A DNA stretch of 22,533 bases from UBA1715 sp045599365 (GTDB taxonomy: Bacteria; Bacteroidota; Bacteroidia; Bacteroidales; UBA1715), in contig JAZRVS010000172.1 of assembly GCA_045599365.1 (NCBI GenBank), positions 1-22,533 on the forward strand, in the 5' to 3' direction. Of this stretch, positions 7,530 to 14,610 are shown piece after piece; within the stretch, counting starts at the first letter, position 1; every line of letters begins with the position of its first letter. The notes under the pieces were generated by a model, which had not been told where the DNA came from, did not search any database, and was given only the letters and a program-made list of their open reading frames with translations. The translations under genes and the position numbers were made by a program.

Positions 7530-8513
7530 TCAAAGTTTCTTACCAAGTCCTATCACTCGTTTCCCTCCAGAACTGTCGAACGTGGTATCGACTTTCAACA
7601 CATAGTATTTACCATTCTTCACTTCGTCGTCGTTGTCTCTCAACTGAACGCTATATCCTGGTTCAATATATGGTATCAACCACGATGTAAAATCTCCTTC
7701 ATAACCCTCGTACACCTTACCGTCGTGTGCCGTTTGAGCAAGTTTGCGTAATTGTGCCTCGGTGGTTATGCCCGGAAAGTTTATTGTTTCGGTGTCGCCG
7801 TTCGGCTCGCCAACGGTTACCGATATTTCCTTGCCGTCTTTGTTTTTACCTTTTGCAGTAACCTTTAGTTTGCGTTCGTCGGCACGGCGGTATTTCAAGT
7901 TCATTCCATCACGGTCAATGTTCACCGCCATATTGTAGGCAATGGTCGGAAGTTCCATATCGGCATACAATGGCTGGATGTGCAACACGTTACCTTTTAT
8001 GAATATGTTCGGTTTTGCTTCATCGTGAATCTTTTTTAGAACTTCCAAACCAGAAGCGTTCACCGTTGTAAATTTTTCGTAGGTAAAATCATATTTGCAA
8101 TCAACAATTATATCCTTGTCCTTCAATTGTCCATTGGTTTGTTCCATTTCACGGATAATCTGCTGCAATAGATTTTTTACCGTGATATTCTTGTATTCCG
8201 CATTTTTGACACTTTCTCGGAACAAATACAAGGCATCTTCGCATTCCAACGTAAGTGAACCGCCATCGGTTTTAACACTTTTTAAATAGCCTTCAAATTC
8301 CGTTTGAAGTTTATCATTATAACCAAGTTGTATCAATACTCTTGAACTCACTTTCAGTTTATCCTGTACTTCCAAAGCTTTGTTGAAAACGGTTGCTGGT
8401 GTTACAATAGTTGCCGTGTCCATAAGGTTTTCAACGGAACGTGATATTTTCACGCTCTCAACGTGTTTGAGCCTGTACGAACCAATTTCTATGTTGTAAC
8501 ACATCTTAAACAT
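7530..8513 (-). CDS. Baseplate hub protein (gpD / gp27-like)
   Basis: A 327-aa protein of the late-control gpD / Mu gp44 hub type. Visible features are a beta-rich N-terminus (SVKISRSVENLMDTATIVTP), RVLIQLGYNDKLQTEFEGYL, NITVKNLLQQIIREM, NASGLEVLKKIHDEAKPNIF and a closing IEPGYSVQLRDNDDEVKNGK. In the virion it forms the trimeric hub between tube and spike. Both 8513 and 8504 offer an ATG; 8513 is one base after the preceding stop. Length and order (tape measure, DUF6046-like, hub, spike) are as expected. Confidence 0.75.
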   Translation of the reverse strand: MFKMCYNIEIGSYRLKHVESVKISRSVENLMDTATIVTPATVFNKALEVQDKLKVSSRVLIQLGYNDKLQTEFEGYLKSVKTDGGSLTLECEDALYLFRESVKNAEYKNITVKNLLQQIIREMEQTNGQLKDKDIIVDCKYDFTYEKFTTVNASGLEVLKKIHDEAKPNIFIKGNVLHIQPLYADMELPTIAYNMAVNIDRDGMNLKYRRADERKLKVTAKGKNKDGKEISVTVGEPNGDTETINFPGITTEAQLRKLAQTAHDGKVYEGYEGDFTSWLIPYIEPGYSVQLRDNDDEVKNGKYYVLKVDTTFDSSGGKRVIGLGKKL

Positions 8514-8514
8514 C

Positions 8515-9075
8515 TTACATTTCCTCCAAAAGTGAATAGGCTTCGTCGCTGTAGCCTTTAATAGTAAACTGGTAATTCTCCGTTCCTTTTGTAAACGGAA
8601 AATCGTATGATTCTATGGCAATGTGCGTAATGCCGAAAGCCTCTTGTGTGTAAGGGCAAATCATTCTAATTGATTCCTCGGCGGCACAGCACTCTATCAT
8701 ATCCTTCAGTTCGCAGAACTGCGAATCAACGGTAAGAACTCCGCCAATGGTTATGGTGTAGTCGTCTTGGCTCCACAATTCTTTTATGCTTCCACGGCGT
8801 TTTGACTTTGCCACATAACGGCGTACAATCTTATTTGCACCGCTTACGCTTACCAATGGTTCTATTGGGAACGTATATGCAAATTCCTTGTTAGGCAGAA
8901 TAAATGTAACTGGGCATACAAATGCATTCGAATCAGAAATGAATATGTTTTCGCGAACAGAACCATTGGAACCCAAAACAGCATCGTGGTTCTGGAATGG
9001 AACTATTGGTTGAATAGGGTTGATTCCTGTTGCAATTTGCCGTGATTGTCCTATGTTTATAACATTTCTTGCCAT
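8515..9075 (-). CDS. DUF6046-like tail protein
   Basis: A 186-aa protein of a kind often found just after the tape measure gene in Bacteroidetes phages (DUF6046). Visible segments include VRENIFISDSNAFVCPVTF, KRRGSIKELWSQDDYTITIG and FTKGTENYQFTIKGYSDEAY. The SIKELW/DDYTITIGG region resembles a tube or distal-tail fold. By position it may connect the tail tube to the hub. The exact function is not established. Confidence 0.6.
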   Translation of the reverse strand: MARNVINIGQSRQIATGINPIQPIVPFQNHDAVLGSNGSVRENIFISDSNAFVCPVTFILPNKEFAYTFPIEPLVSVSGANKIVRRYVAKSKRRGSIKELWSQDDYTITIGGVLTVDSQFCELKDMIECCAAEESIRMICPYTQEAFGITHIAIESYDFPFTKGTENYQFTIKGYSDEAYSLLEEM

Positions 9076-9078
9076 ATC

Positions 9079-10638
9079 CTAACTAATTTGTGCTGCATAT
9101 AAGGTTCTAAGCAACATTTCTCTAAAGTGTTGTTCTATATCTTGACGGTTCTCGTCGTAACCACCGTTAAACACCATATTGTCCATAAACTTGCCAAGAT
9201 TTATGGTTATTTGCGTGTTGCGAGTGCCACCAGTGGCAACGGCTGTGGTTGTTGAAGACAATGTCTTATTCAAATTCTCAGTACCACCATTTGTACCAGC
9301 ATTAGTAGAACCAACAATTTGTTCCATTGTGGTTTTTTGATTTGTATTTTGCGTTGTTGTCTTTCTTTCTTCTACCTTTACAGGTTTACCAGTAATCAAT
9401 TCTTTGATTTTTCTATACAACCACTCAAATCCATCAAGTATAGGCATTATAACATCCAGAAATAGGTCTTTTAATGTTTGAAAAACTCCAGAAATAATTT
9501 CCCATAAACCACCAATAAGATTTCCTACAAGATCAATAACATCTTTCAAAAGTTCACTTTGTTGAATCCATTCTACAACAGCACCAACCACTTCAAATAT
9601 GCAACTGAAAATGTTTTGTAATGCAGGAAGTATTGATGTCGTAAACAACCTACCAATTTTGTCAAACATAAAATGTAATGTTCCTGTTTTATCTTTCATT
9701 TGATTGATAATGTCGAGTGCGGGAGAAAACATTTTTTGTAGTATTGGTACAAGCCAATCTATTTTTTTAACAATCCAATTTACTGCATCTGACAATGGTT
9801 GAATGAATGTATCAAGAATAGGCAGTAAATTATCTGCCAGTCCCATAAAAGTATCTAATAGCGGTAACGAAGCGACCTTTGACTTTTCAATAAATTGCCC
9901 AAAACGCTCTTGAAGGTCTCCAAAGTTGTTTGACGCTTGTTTGAGTTTACCAGCATCTGTTTGTGCAAGCGCTTCGTTTACACCACCAACAGAATCCGAA
10001 ACTACTTCAGCTAAAGTTGCTGCACGTTCCTCTTCAGTTCCAAATTTTAAAATCTTTTCTTGTGCTTCATCAAACTTGTAACCATAGCGGCTCAATGCAC
10101 CAACCTGTCCGTCCATTACCTTGCCCATCATAGTGGCAATGTTCACGGCTGATTCCTGTGTCGCATTCAGTCCGTATTGTTGAGCCAACATGTCGTTCAT
10201 CACAGGCAACAGTTTTTCCAATGATTCTTTTTTCCCAAGATATGTAGAAAGTTCTTGGGCACCTGCCAACTGAACTTCATCGCCAACAACGCCAAGTTTT
10301 TGTTGTGCTGCTGTTAAATCAAGAATACTTTGAATCTCGTCTTGCGATGCTCCCATTGTATTTCGCATGACAGCGGAAAGTTTTGCTTGTGCCTCTTCCT
10401 CTTCTTGCCATGCGTTAGAACACACCGATGCCATACTGCTGATAGCAGAAGTTACACTACTAACAATACCTGTAATAGCAGATATGCCCATACCAACTTG
10501 ACCCCAATCTTTTAATTTATCTTTTAGTGTTGCAACCTTTTTGGTAGATTGTTCAACCGTGTTTCCCAATCTTTCTACATTGGCAACTCCTGTTTTGGAA
10601 TCAACTGTTATTACATATTTTAAACTATTATCAGCCAT
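9079..10638 (-). CDS. Tape measure protein
   Basis: A 519-aa protein. The N-terminus (LKYVITVDSKTGVANVERLG) is typical of Bacteroidetes tape measures. It is followed by a Gly/Ser-rich hydrophobic stretch (GMGISAITGIVSSVTSAIS), long helices, further hydrophobic helices around 260-400 (LLDTFMGLADNLLPILDTFI, LLKDVIDLVGNLIGGLWEII), a Thr/Asn-rich linker (TTTQNTNQKTTMEQ) and a C-terminal RNTQITINLGKFMDNMVF. It sets tail length and is short for the family, implying a short tail. It sits directly downstream of the G/GT chaperone, the canonical order. Confidence 0.85.
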   Translation of the reverse strand: MADNSLKYVITVDSKTGVANVERLGNTVEQSTKKVATLKDKLKDWGQVGMGISAITGIVSSVTSAISSMASVCSNAWQEEEEAQAKLSAVMRNTMGASQDEIQSILDLTAAQQKLGVVGDEVQLAGAQELSTYLGKKESLEKLLPVMNDMLAQQYGLNATQESAVNIATMMGKVMDGQVGALSRYGYKFDEAQEKILKFGTEEERAATLAEVVSDSVGGVNEALAQTDAGKLKQASNNFGDLQERFGQFIEKSKVASLPLLDTFMGLADNLLPILDTFIQPLSDAVNWIVKKIDWLVPILQKMFSPALDIINQMKDKTGTLHFMFDKIGRLFTTSILPALQNIFSCIFEVVGAVVEWIQQSELLKDVIDLVGNLIGGLWEIISGVFQTLKDLFLDVIMPILDGFEWLYRKIKELITGKPVKVEERKTTTQNTNQKTTMEQIVGSTNAGTNGGTENLNKTLSSTTTAVATGGTRNTQITINLGKFMDNMVFNGGYDENRQDIEQHFREMLLRTLYAAQIS

Positions 10639-10668
10639 TGACTTTTAATTATTTTTTTTGTATATTGC
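10638..10668 (+). promoter_or_regulatory. Bacteroidetes-type promoter for the two-TM gene
   Basis: TTGAC (TTG at 10638-10640) and TATATTG (10661-10667), separated by 20 bases after TTG, resemble the Bacteroides TTTG-N19-21-TAnnTTTG pattern. The ATG follows at 10689 behind AAAAAAAGGAAACT. It overlaps the 5' end of the tape measure gene and points the other way. Confidence 0.55.
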
Positions 10669-10688
10669 ATATCTAAAAAAAGGAAACT

Positions 10689-10925
10689 ATGGACCTAATT
10701 GGTTTTTGGACATTTAATTACAAACTTCTTGGTTGGACCGTCATTTTCGTCGTTCTATTCAAGTTGATTGTAACCATATTTTTACTTCCTTTTTACTTAC
10801 TTTACTATAGCACAATTGGAGTATATAAATTAATCCACGCAATTTGTACTTCAAAAAGTAATGCCTATGAATACATTTTGCTTGCTCTTGTTGTTTTATG
10901 GATTATCGGCTATTTCTTAATTTAA
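10689..10925 (+). CDS. Small two-TM membrane protein (moron)
   Basis: A 78-aa plus-strand protein inside the leftward tail operon, between tape measure and chaperone. Two hydrophobic segments are visible: residues about 13-42 (WTVIFVVLFKLIVTIFLLPF), followed by a short polar loop CTSKSNAYEY, and about 63-78 (LLALVVLWIIGYFLI). Its promoter and orientation set it apart from the virion genes. Such isolated membrane peptides in prophages often act in superinfection exclusion, but nothing here shows that. The 3' end overlaps the frameshift extension of the chaperone on the other strand by 23 bases. Confidence 0.6.
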   Translation: MDLIGFWTFNYKLLGWTVIFVVLFKLIVTIFLLPFYLLYYSTIGVYKLIHAICTSKSNAYEYILLALVVLWIIGYFLI

Positions 10926-11094
10926 GTTGGTTTGCTTCCGCTTCCTTTTGCCGTATCCATTTGAGTTCTTGCAATCGCATTGCCCATTCTTCGTCACTCA
11001 ATTCTTCTGGATTTTGAATGTGCAAATAGTAACGAAGTTCCGCATCAGTAATTCGTACGCCTTGACTTTCTTGAACAACTGACGCATTTATAAC
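10903..11094 (-). CDS. Frameshift extension (T part) of tail assembly chaperone
   Basis: This frame has no suitable start and reads on from the chaperone gene by a -1 shift. At 11100-11094 (minus strand) the chaperone codons TTG GGA AAG present the heptamer G-GGA-AAG, the same heptamer as in the lambda G/GT frameshift, with the stop codon two codons later. The new frame encodes 63 residues including DAELRYYLHIQNPEELSDEE and WAMRLQELKWIRQKEAEANQ, a form typical of the T part in Bacteroidetes phages. The joint product would be 169 aa. An AAGGAGG sequence lies seven bases upstream of the heptamer. Confidence 0.75.
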   Translation of the reverse strand, partial: VINASVVQESQGVRITDAELRYYLHIQNPEELSDEEWAMRLQELKWIRQKEAEANQLKLRNSR

Positions 11095-11411
11095 TTTCCC
11101 AATTCAACCTCCTTAACTTCAACAAGTTCAGTAAGAACTTTACTCACACCCATAAAGAATGCATCGTTCGTTTTAAACTCTTGAGAACCTGCAATAAAAC
11201 AATCATCATATATTACTTCGATGAATTTTATATTGTCTTTTCCATTATTGCTTGCAACGCTGGCATAGCTCAATGCCTTACGGCTTGGTTTCTTTAAATA
11301 CGCAACGTGTCCGTCGCAAACCGCAGCCCATACTTCGCCATATTGTTTTTTCCATTCGGCTATTTGTTCTTCGGTAGCCTGACCGATTAATGTTTTTGTT
11401 TCTTTTTCCAT
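11088..11411 (-). CDS. Tail assembly chaperone (G part)
   Basis: A 107-aa protein between tail tube and tape measure, the position of lambda gpG. Visible segments are EEQIAEWKKQYGEVWAAVC, KPSRKALSYASVASNN and a C-terminus rich in Val and Glu (LVEVKEVELGKL). Chaperones of this kind coat the tape measure while the tube polymerises. The -1 slip heptamer lies in its last codons. The leader upstream contains a strong hairpin and the AACTCTTAATT repeat. Confidence 0.7.
   Translation of the reverse strand: MEKETKTLIGQATEEQIAEWKKQYGEVWAAVCDGHVAYLKKPSRKALSYASVASNNGKDNIKFIEVIYDDCFIAGSQEFKTNDAFFMGVSKVLTELVEVKEVELGKL
11094..11100 (-). promoter_or_regulatory. -1 ribosomal slip site GGGAAAG
   Basis: The chaperone reading frame is TTG GGA AAG TTA TAA. 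The heptamer GGGAAAG allows simultaneous slippage of both tRNAs, and both reading frames are tail-chaperone-like. The internal AAGGAGG (minus strand, 11114-11108) could act as an upstream stimulator; the strength of that effect in Bacteroidetes ribosomes, which use Shine-Dalgarno poorly, is unknown. Confidence 0.75.
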
Positions 11412-11445
11412 GAGGTTTTATAAATTAAGAGTTAAAAATTAAGAG

Positions 11446-11495
11446 TTAAGAATGGAGGCAAGAAACATTCTTAATTCTTGCCTCTTCATTCTTAA
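11446..11495 (-). promoter_or_regulatory. Long hairpin between tail tube and chaperone genes
   Basis: TTAAGAATG (46-54) plus GAGGCAAGAA (55-64) pair with TTCTTGCCTC (75-84) and CATTCTTAA (87-95), a 19-bp stem with a two-base bulge. No T-tract follows on the minus strand, so it is unlikely to be a full terminator. It lies directly after the tail tube stop and could protect the tube mRNA or reduce read-through. Confidence 0.6.
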
Positions 11496-11501
11496 TTCAG
11501 T

Positions 11502-11906
11502 CTATTCTTTACGCAAGAAAATGATTGGAAGACTCACTTCCATAAACTTGTCGTTTTGTTTCATTTCCTTTTTGTAGTCAGTGATTTGGCAACCAATCAG
11601 TGTGTCTGTAATCATTACATCGCCGTTCAATGGATTGCCATAGCACACAACCACGTCAAACTGCAATTCCATCAAATCTCGTTTTGGAGAATTGGCAATA
11701 AGCGTTTCCAATTCGCTTTGCAAAACTGTGATTTCACCTTCAAATGACTTGTTTCCTTTTTGAATTGAGTGAGGAAGGTTTCCCTTTCCATAAATCAATT
11801 CTTTCTCTTGCTTAACACTGTAACTAACACCACGTAATCCTGTAAGGTCTTTGCCTCCAAGAACTACAGTTACATCTGCGTATTCGTATTCTCTACTGTT
11901 GAACAT
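11502..11906 (-). CDS. Tail tube protein
   Basis: A 134-aa protein directly after the sheath gene. The beta-rich pattern (ADVTVVLGGKDLTGLRGVSY, KSFEGEITVLQSELETLI, DVMITDTLIGCQITDYKKEM, VSLPIIFLRK) fits small tail tube proteins of contractile phages. Length and order (sheath, tube, chaperone, tape measure) support this. It would be among the most abundant late proteins, which may explain the strong hairpin after its stop. Confidence 0.8.
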   Translation of the reverse strand: MFNSREYEYADVTVVLGGKDLTGLRGVSYSVKQEKELIYGKGNLPHSIQKGNKSFEGEITVLQSELETLIANSPKRDLMELQFDVVVCYGNPLNGDVMITDTLIGCQITDYKKEMKQNDKFMEVSLPIIFLRKE

Positions 11907-11925
11907 AGTTTTTTGTTTTAAATGA

Positions 11926-13116
11926 TTATTCTACTAAGAAACCAAGATATACGTCAATGTACTTCAAGTAGCCAAATGGTTTAACACGAAGTTTTACGTT
12001 TACTTTTTGTGTGCTTACAACCACTTGGTTCGTGTCGATGTAACATTGTACGCCTTTGTCGGTTGCATCGTCGGGATCAGTGCCAAGATTTTCGCCCATT
12101 GATGCAATTATGTCGCTTTCAACCGCTTTTTCCAAAGATTTGCATATTGCAGCAGGAATCTTTCCTTCGTTGGTCAATGCTATTTCGTCGCTCAATTCCT
12201 CAATCAAAGTTTTGTAGGCAATGCGGAACGCTTTGTCTATTGTTCTTCGGCGAGGAATAAGAGCATAGTCGTCGCTTGCCGAAGTTGCCAATTTGTCGTC
12301 GCTCCAGAAATAGCCAGCCTTGCCAACAAATGTTCGCGGACAAATATAGCCAGCATCGTGAATCAAATCTGGATCGCCGTTTTCGGCAACTTTATCTTTG
12401 ATGTACAAAGCAGTGTTTTCGATTGCTCCAGTTTTCACTCTTGCAATTGAGCGTTGAACAGGGATAGAGGCAATTCTACCAAGAAGCAATCCTACACAGG
12501 CGTCACCGCTATCGCTAACCGTATCGCCAATAAGAATTCCTACACGGTTGTAGCCATATTCGGACAAATCAGCCAATTCCGAAGCGGTTCCAGAATATGA
12601 TAGCCCGGGAAGAATTGTGACGAATGGTGCATACTTGTTTTCGCACGCCCATTCTGCCAATGCATGTGCTTTTACTGCTGCCGCCAAAACATCGGAGTCA
12701 AGTCCGTCGGCAATGGTTGGTTCGTAGCTCGACGATGGCTTACGAATTACTGTAAGGATTTTAACCGCTCCATTTGTCGCATTAATGAATGCCTTACCAA
12801 TAGTTCCGTCCTTATCGAGCATTTGCGCCATTGTGTTGGTGTCGGCAACAACATACAACCAAAGCTTGGAACCTTCTGGTGCTTCTGCGTAGAATTCCTG
12901 AACGGCTTTGTAGATGTGTTTGTTTGCATCGCTTTCGTCATTGGCAACTCCAAGAGCCGCCAAACCATCAAGACTGGTTATAAGATATGCCGTTAAAAGT
13001 GCAAGTTTGCCTGTAACGGCAGAACCGTTGCAAATCATTCCTGCAACTCCGTCATCAATTGGGTCAGTTGCCCCAATCAATCCGTTTTCAAATGTGATTT
13101 TTACACGTGGTAACAT
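11926..13116 (-). CDS. Tail sheath protein
   Basis: A 396-aa protein resembling the DUF2586-type sheath proteins of Bacteroidetes phages. Visible segments include VAGMICNGSAVTGKLALLTA, NKHIYKAVQEFYAEAPEGSK, the middle VGILIGDTVSDSGDACVGLL with GRIASIPVQRSIARVKTGAI, RRRTIDKAFRIAYKTLIEEL and the C-terminal LRVKPFGYLKYIDVYLGFLV, a typical sheath ending. Its presence makes the tail contractile. It is followed after 19 bases by the tube gene. Confidence 0.85.
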   Translation of the reverse strand: MLPRVKITFENGLIGATDPIDDGVAGMICNGSAVTGKLALLTAYLITSLDGLAALGVANDESDANKHIYKAVQEFYAEAPEGSKLWLYVVADTNTMAQMLDKDGTIGKAFINATNGAVKILTVIRKPSSSYEPTIADGLDSDVLAAAVKAHALAEWACENKYAPFVTILPGLSYSGTASELADLSEYGYNRVGILIGDTVSDSGDACVGLLLGRIASIPVQRSIARVKTGAIENTALYIKDKVAENGDPDLIHDAGYICPRTFVGKAGYFWSDDKLATSASDDYALIPRRRTIDKAFRIAYKTLIEELSDEIALTNEGKIPAAICKSLEKAVESDIIASMGENLGTDPDDATDKGVQCYIDTNQVVVSTQKVNVKLRVKPFGYLKYIDVYLGFLVE

Positions 13117-13136
13117 CTTTCTTTTCGTTTTTACTG

Positions 13137-13304
13137 TTAATATTCAATTACTTTACAATCCCAGCACGATGCAACAAATTCGGCAGCTGATTTCTTTGAG
13201 AACCAATGTCCGTTAGCTGGTACATACCAAATCTTTTGACATTGCATTTGCTTTTTTAGTTCTTCGGCTTTTGCCTGTAATTCGTTTTGTGTCTTCTTTG
13301 CCAT
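13137..13304 (-). CDS. Small conserved-looking protein, 55 aa
   Basis: A 55-aa ORF that begins MAKKTQNELQAKAEELKKQM with a helical, charged N-terminus, followed by KIWYVPANGHWFSKKSAAEF and a Cys-containing end (CWDCKVIEY). It fits neatly between the spanin-like gene (4-base gap) and the sheath gene (20-base gap), in the same direction, which supports a real gene. I do not recognise the family. Three Cys residues could bind metal, but the spacing is not a known motif. Confidence 0.6.
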   Translation of the reverse strand: MAKKTQNELQAKAEELKKQMQCQKIWYVPANGHWFSKKSAAEFVASCWDCKVIEY

Positions 13305-13308
13305 ATCG

Positions 13309-13725
13309 TTATCTGTTATTGTTAATTCTAAATCCTAATTTTGCTCCGAATGCGACTAATACCGTCAATAATACTCCAATAAAAAAGGCTTTCAATTCTG
13401 TTTTTACCTTGTCTTTAATTGTCCATGGCTCGGTGCGTTGCCGGGTTTCTATGTTCTCCATCCGCACCGTGTCGTGGACGTATTCGGTGTTGTTCCTGTA
13501 AACCGTGTCAACTTTCGTTACGTTGTGCCAGCGGTCAATCATAACCGTATCGTTTCGGTAAACGTACACAATGCTGTCGTGTCGGTCATTTAAGGCTGAC
13601 ACTCGCACAGTGTCGTGTACTTCAACAATCTTCAGCGTCTCGTGAATCTGCTGGCTGCTTCTGCAACTCAATGCGAACAGGGCACTGGCTACGATAGTCG
13701 CAATCGTTAATTTTTTCAACCGCAT
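13309..13725 (-). CDS. Spanin-like lipoprotein with C-terminal TM (u-spanin type)
   Basis: A 138-aa protein. The N-terminus is a lipoprotein signal (LTIATIVASALFALSC, Cys21 as acylation site). The middle is a beta-patterned series with HDTV, RNDTV and HDTVRM units. A single TM helix lies near the C-terminus (LKAFFIGVLLTVLVAFGAKL). Outer-membrane lipid anchor plus inner-membrane helix in one chain is the layout of unimolecular spanins such as T1 gp11. Its 5' end overlaps the preceding TM/coiled-coil gene by 104 bases in another frame, reminiscent of Rz/Rz1 pairs. Role: fusion of the two membranes at lysis (inferred). Confidence 0.7.
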   Translation of the reverse strand: MRLKKLTIATIVASALFALSCRSSQQIHETLKIVEVHDTVRVSALNDRHDSIVYVYRNDTVMIDRWHNVTKVDTVYRNNTEYVHDTVRMENIETRQRTEPWTIKDKVKTELKAFFIGVLLTVLVAFGAKLGFRINNNR

Positions 13726-13954
13726 TTGTCAATTGTTTTACGTTACGTCTTAATCCTTTTACTTCGGTCTGCAATGGCTTAGCAACATTCTCGCGGAACT
13801 CGTCAACGTAAGTTTTGGCAAGCTGCATATCCTTTTGCTCGTTGTCCTTTTTCAGACTTTCGATTTCCTCTGCGTGCTTCTTGTGGTCGAACAACCAACC
13901 ACAGCCACCAAGCAGTGTAATCACAGAAAGTATTATTGTTGTCCAGTCCATCAT
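13622..13954 (-). CDS. Lysis-cassette TM/coiled-coil protein (holin- or i-spanin-like)
   Basis: A 110-aa protein with one N-terminal TM helix (TTIILSVITLLGGCGWLF) followed by a charged coiled-coil region (HKKHAEEIESLKKDNEQKDM) and a short C-terminal part containing DCDYRSQCPVRIEL. This layout fits an i-spanin or a class III-like membrane protein. It starts inside the stop of the amidase gene (ATGA) and overlaps the lipoprotein gene. Which membrane function it serves cannot be settled by eye. Confidence 0.6.
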   Translation of the reverse strand: MMDWTTIILSVITLLGGCGWLFDHKKHAEEIESLKKDNEQKDMQLAKTYVDEFRENVAKPLQTEVKGLRRNVKQLTNAVEKINDCDYRSQCPVRIELQKQPADSRDAEDC

Positions 13955-14355
13955 TTTCCGAATTCTTTTTTAACATCGAAACAGGGACACGCCTTGTTTG
14001 CAAACTCGTTGTGTCCGTGAACCGTTGCGTTAGGATATTGTTTCAATAAATCGTCCACAAGTTTTTTCAACGATTGGCGTTGGGCTGGAGTGCGTGTGTC
14101 TTTCGGTTTCTTGTTCCTGTCGCAACCGCCAACGTAACAAATGCCAATTGAATGTTGGTTGTGTCCAGTGCAGTGAGCACCGATTTCCTCAACGCCTCTT
14201 CCTTTCCAAACTTCGCCGTTTATTCCAATCAGGAAATGATAACCAATGCAACGGAACCCTCGTAACAGGTGCCATTGGTTGACACGTTCAACTGAGATAG
14301 GAACGCCTTCTTGCGTATCCGTGCAATGAATTATCACTTCCTTAATTGGTCTCAT
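13951..14355 (-). CDS. Endolysin: N-acetylmuramoyl-L-alanine amidase (Amidase_2)
   Basis: A 134-aa amidase of the T7 lysozyme type that cuts the amide between muramic acid and the peptide stem. Zinc ligands and catalytic residues are visible: His10 in EVIIHCTDT, His115 in ATVHGHNEF, Lys121 and Cys123 in KACPCFD. These match the H...H......K.C pattern of T7 lysozyme. AHCTGHNQHSIGICYVGG (60-77) is the usual substrate-groove region. It has no signal peptide, so release requires a holin. Its length is about that of the bare domain. Confidence 0.9.
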   Translation of the reverse strand: MRPIKEVIIHCTDTQEGVPISVERVNQWHLLRGFRCIGYHFLIGINGEVWKGRGVEEIGAHCTGHNQHSIGICYVGGCDRNKKPKDTRTPAQRQSLKKLVDDLLKQYPNATVHGHNEFANKACPCFDVKKEFGK

Positions 14356-14374
14356 GGATCAGATAGCTTTCATA

Positions 14375-14545
14375 TTATAATTCAGCCGTTAGTAACCATC
14401 CCTTCTTTTGCAGTTGTCTTAGTTTGACGCGTCGAATCCACAGTGGAATGCGCTCATTCTGAACAAATGCAAGTGCCTTTTTTTCAACGGCAATTTGAAG
14501 TTTTGAAACTTCCCTTGTCAATCTTCTATAGTTCTGACGCGACAT
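14375..14545 (-). CDS. Small basic protein, 56 aa
   Basis: A 56-aa ORF beginning MSRQNYRRLTREVSKLQIAV and ending KKGWLLTAEL, strongly basic and probably all helical. It is preceded by the AACTCTTAATT leader repeat that also precedes other late genes, and lies between the capsid and amidase genes in the same direction. This context supports a real gene. No family is recognised. It could be a small head-completion or regulatory protein; that is speculation. Confidence 0.55.
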   Translation of the reverse strand: MSRQNYRRLTREVSKLQIAVEKKALAFVQNERIPLWIRRVKLRQLQKKGWLLTAEL

Positions 14546-14564
14546 GATAGTTAAGAGTTAAGAA

Positions 14565-14598
14565 TTAAGAGTTAATAGCATTCGCTATCAACTCTTAA
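14565..14598 (-). promoter_or_regulatory. Hairpin after the major capsid gene
   Basis: TTAAGAGTTAATAGC (65-79) and GCTATCAACTCTTAA (84-98) form a 15-bp stem with a four-base loop and one G-U pair on the minus-strand RNA. No T-tract follows. It lies 13 bases past the capsid stop and overlaps the leader repeat of the next gene. Likely a 3' stabiliser or partial terminator. Confidence 0.55.
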
Positions 14599-14610
14599 CT
14601 TATAACCACA

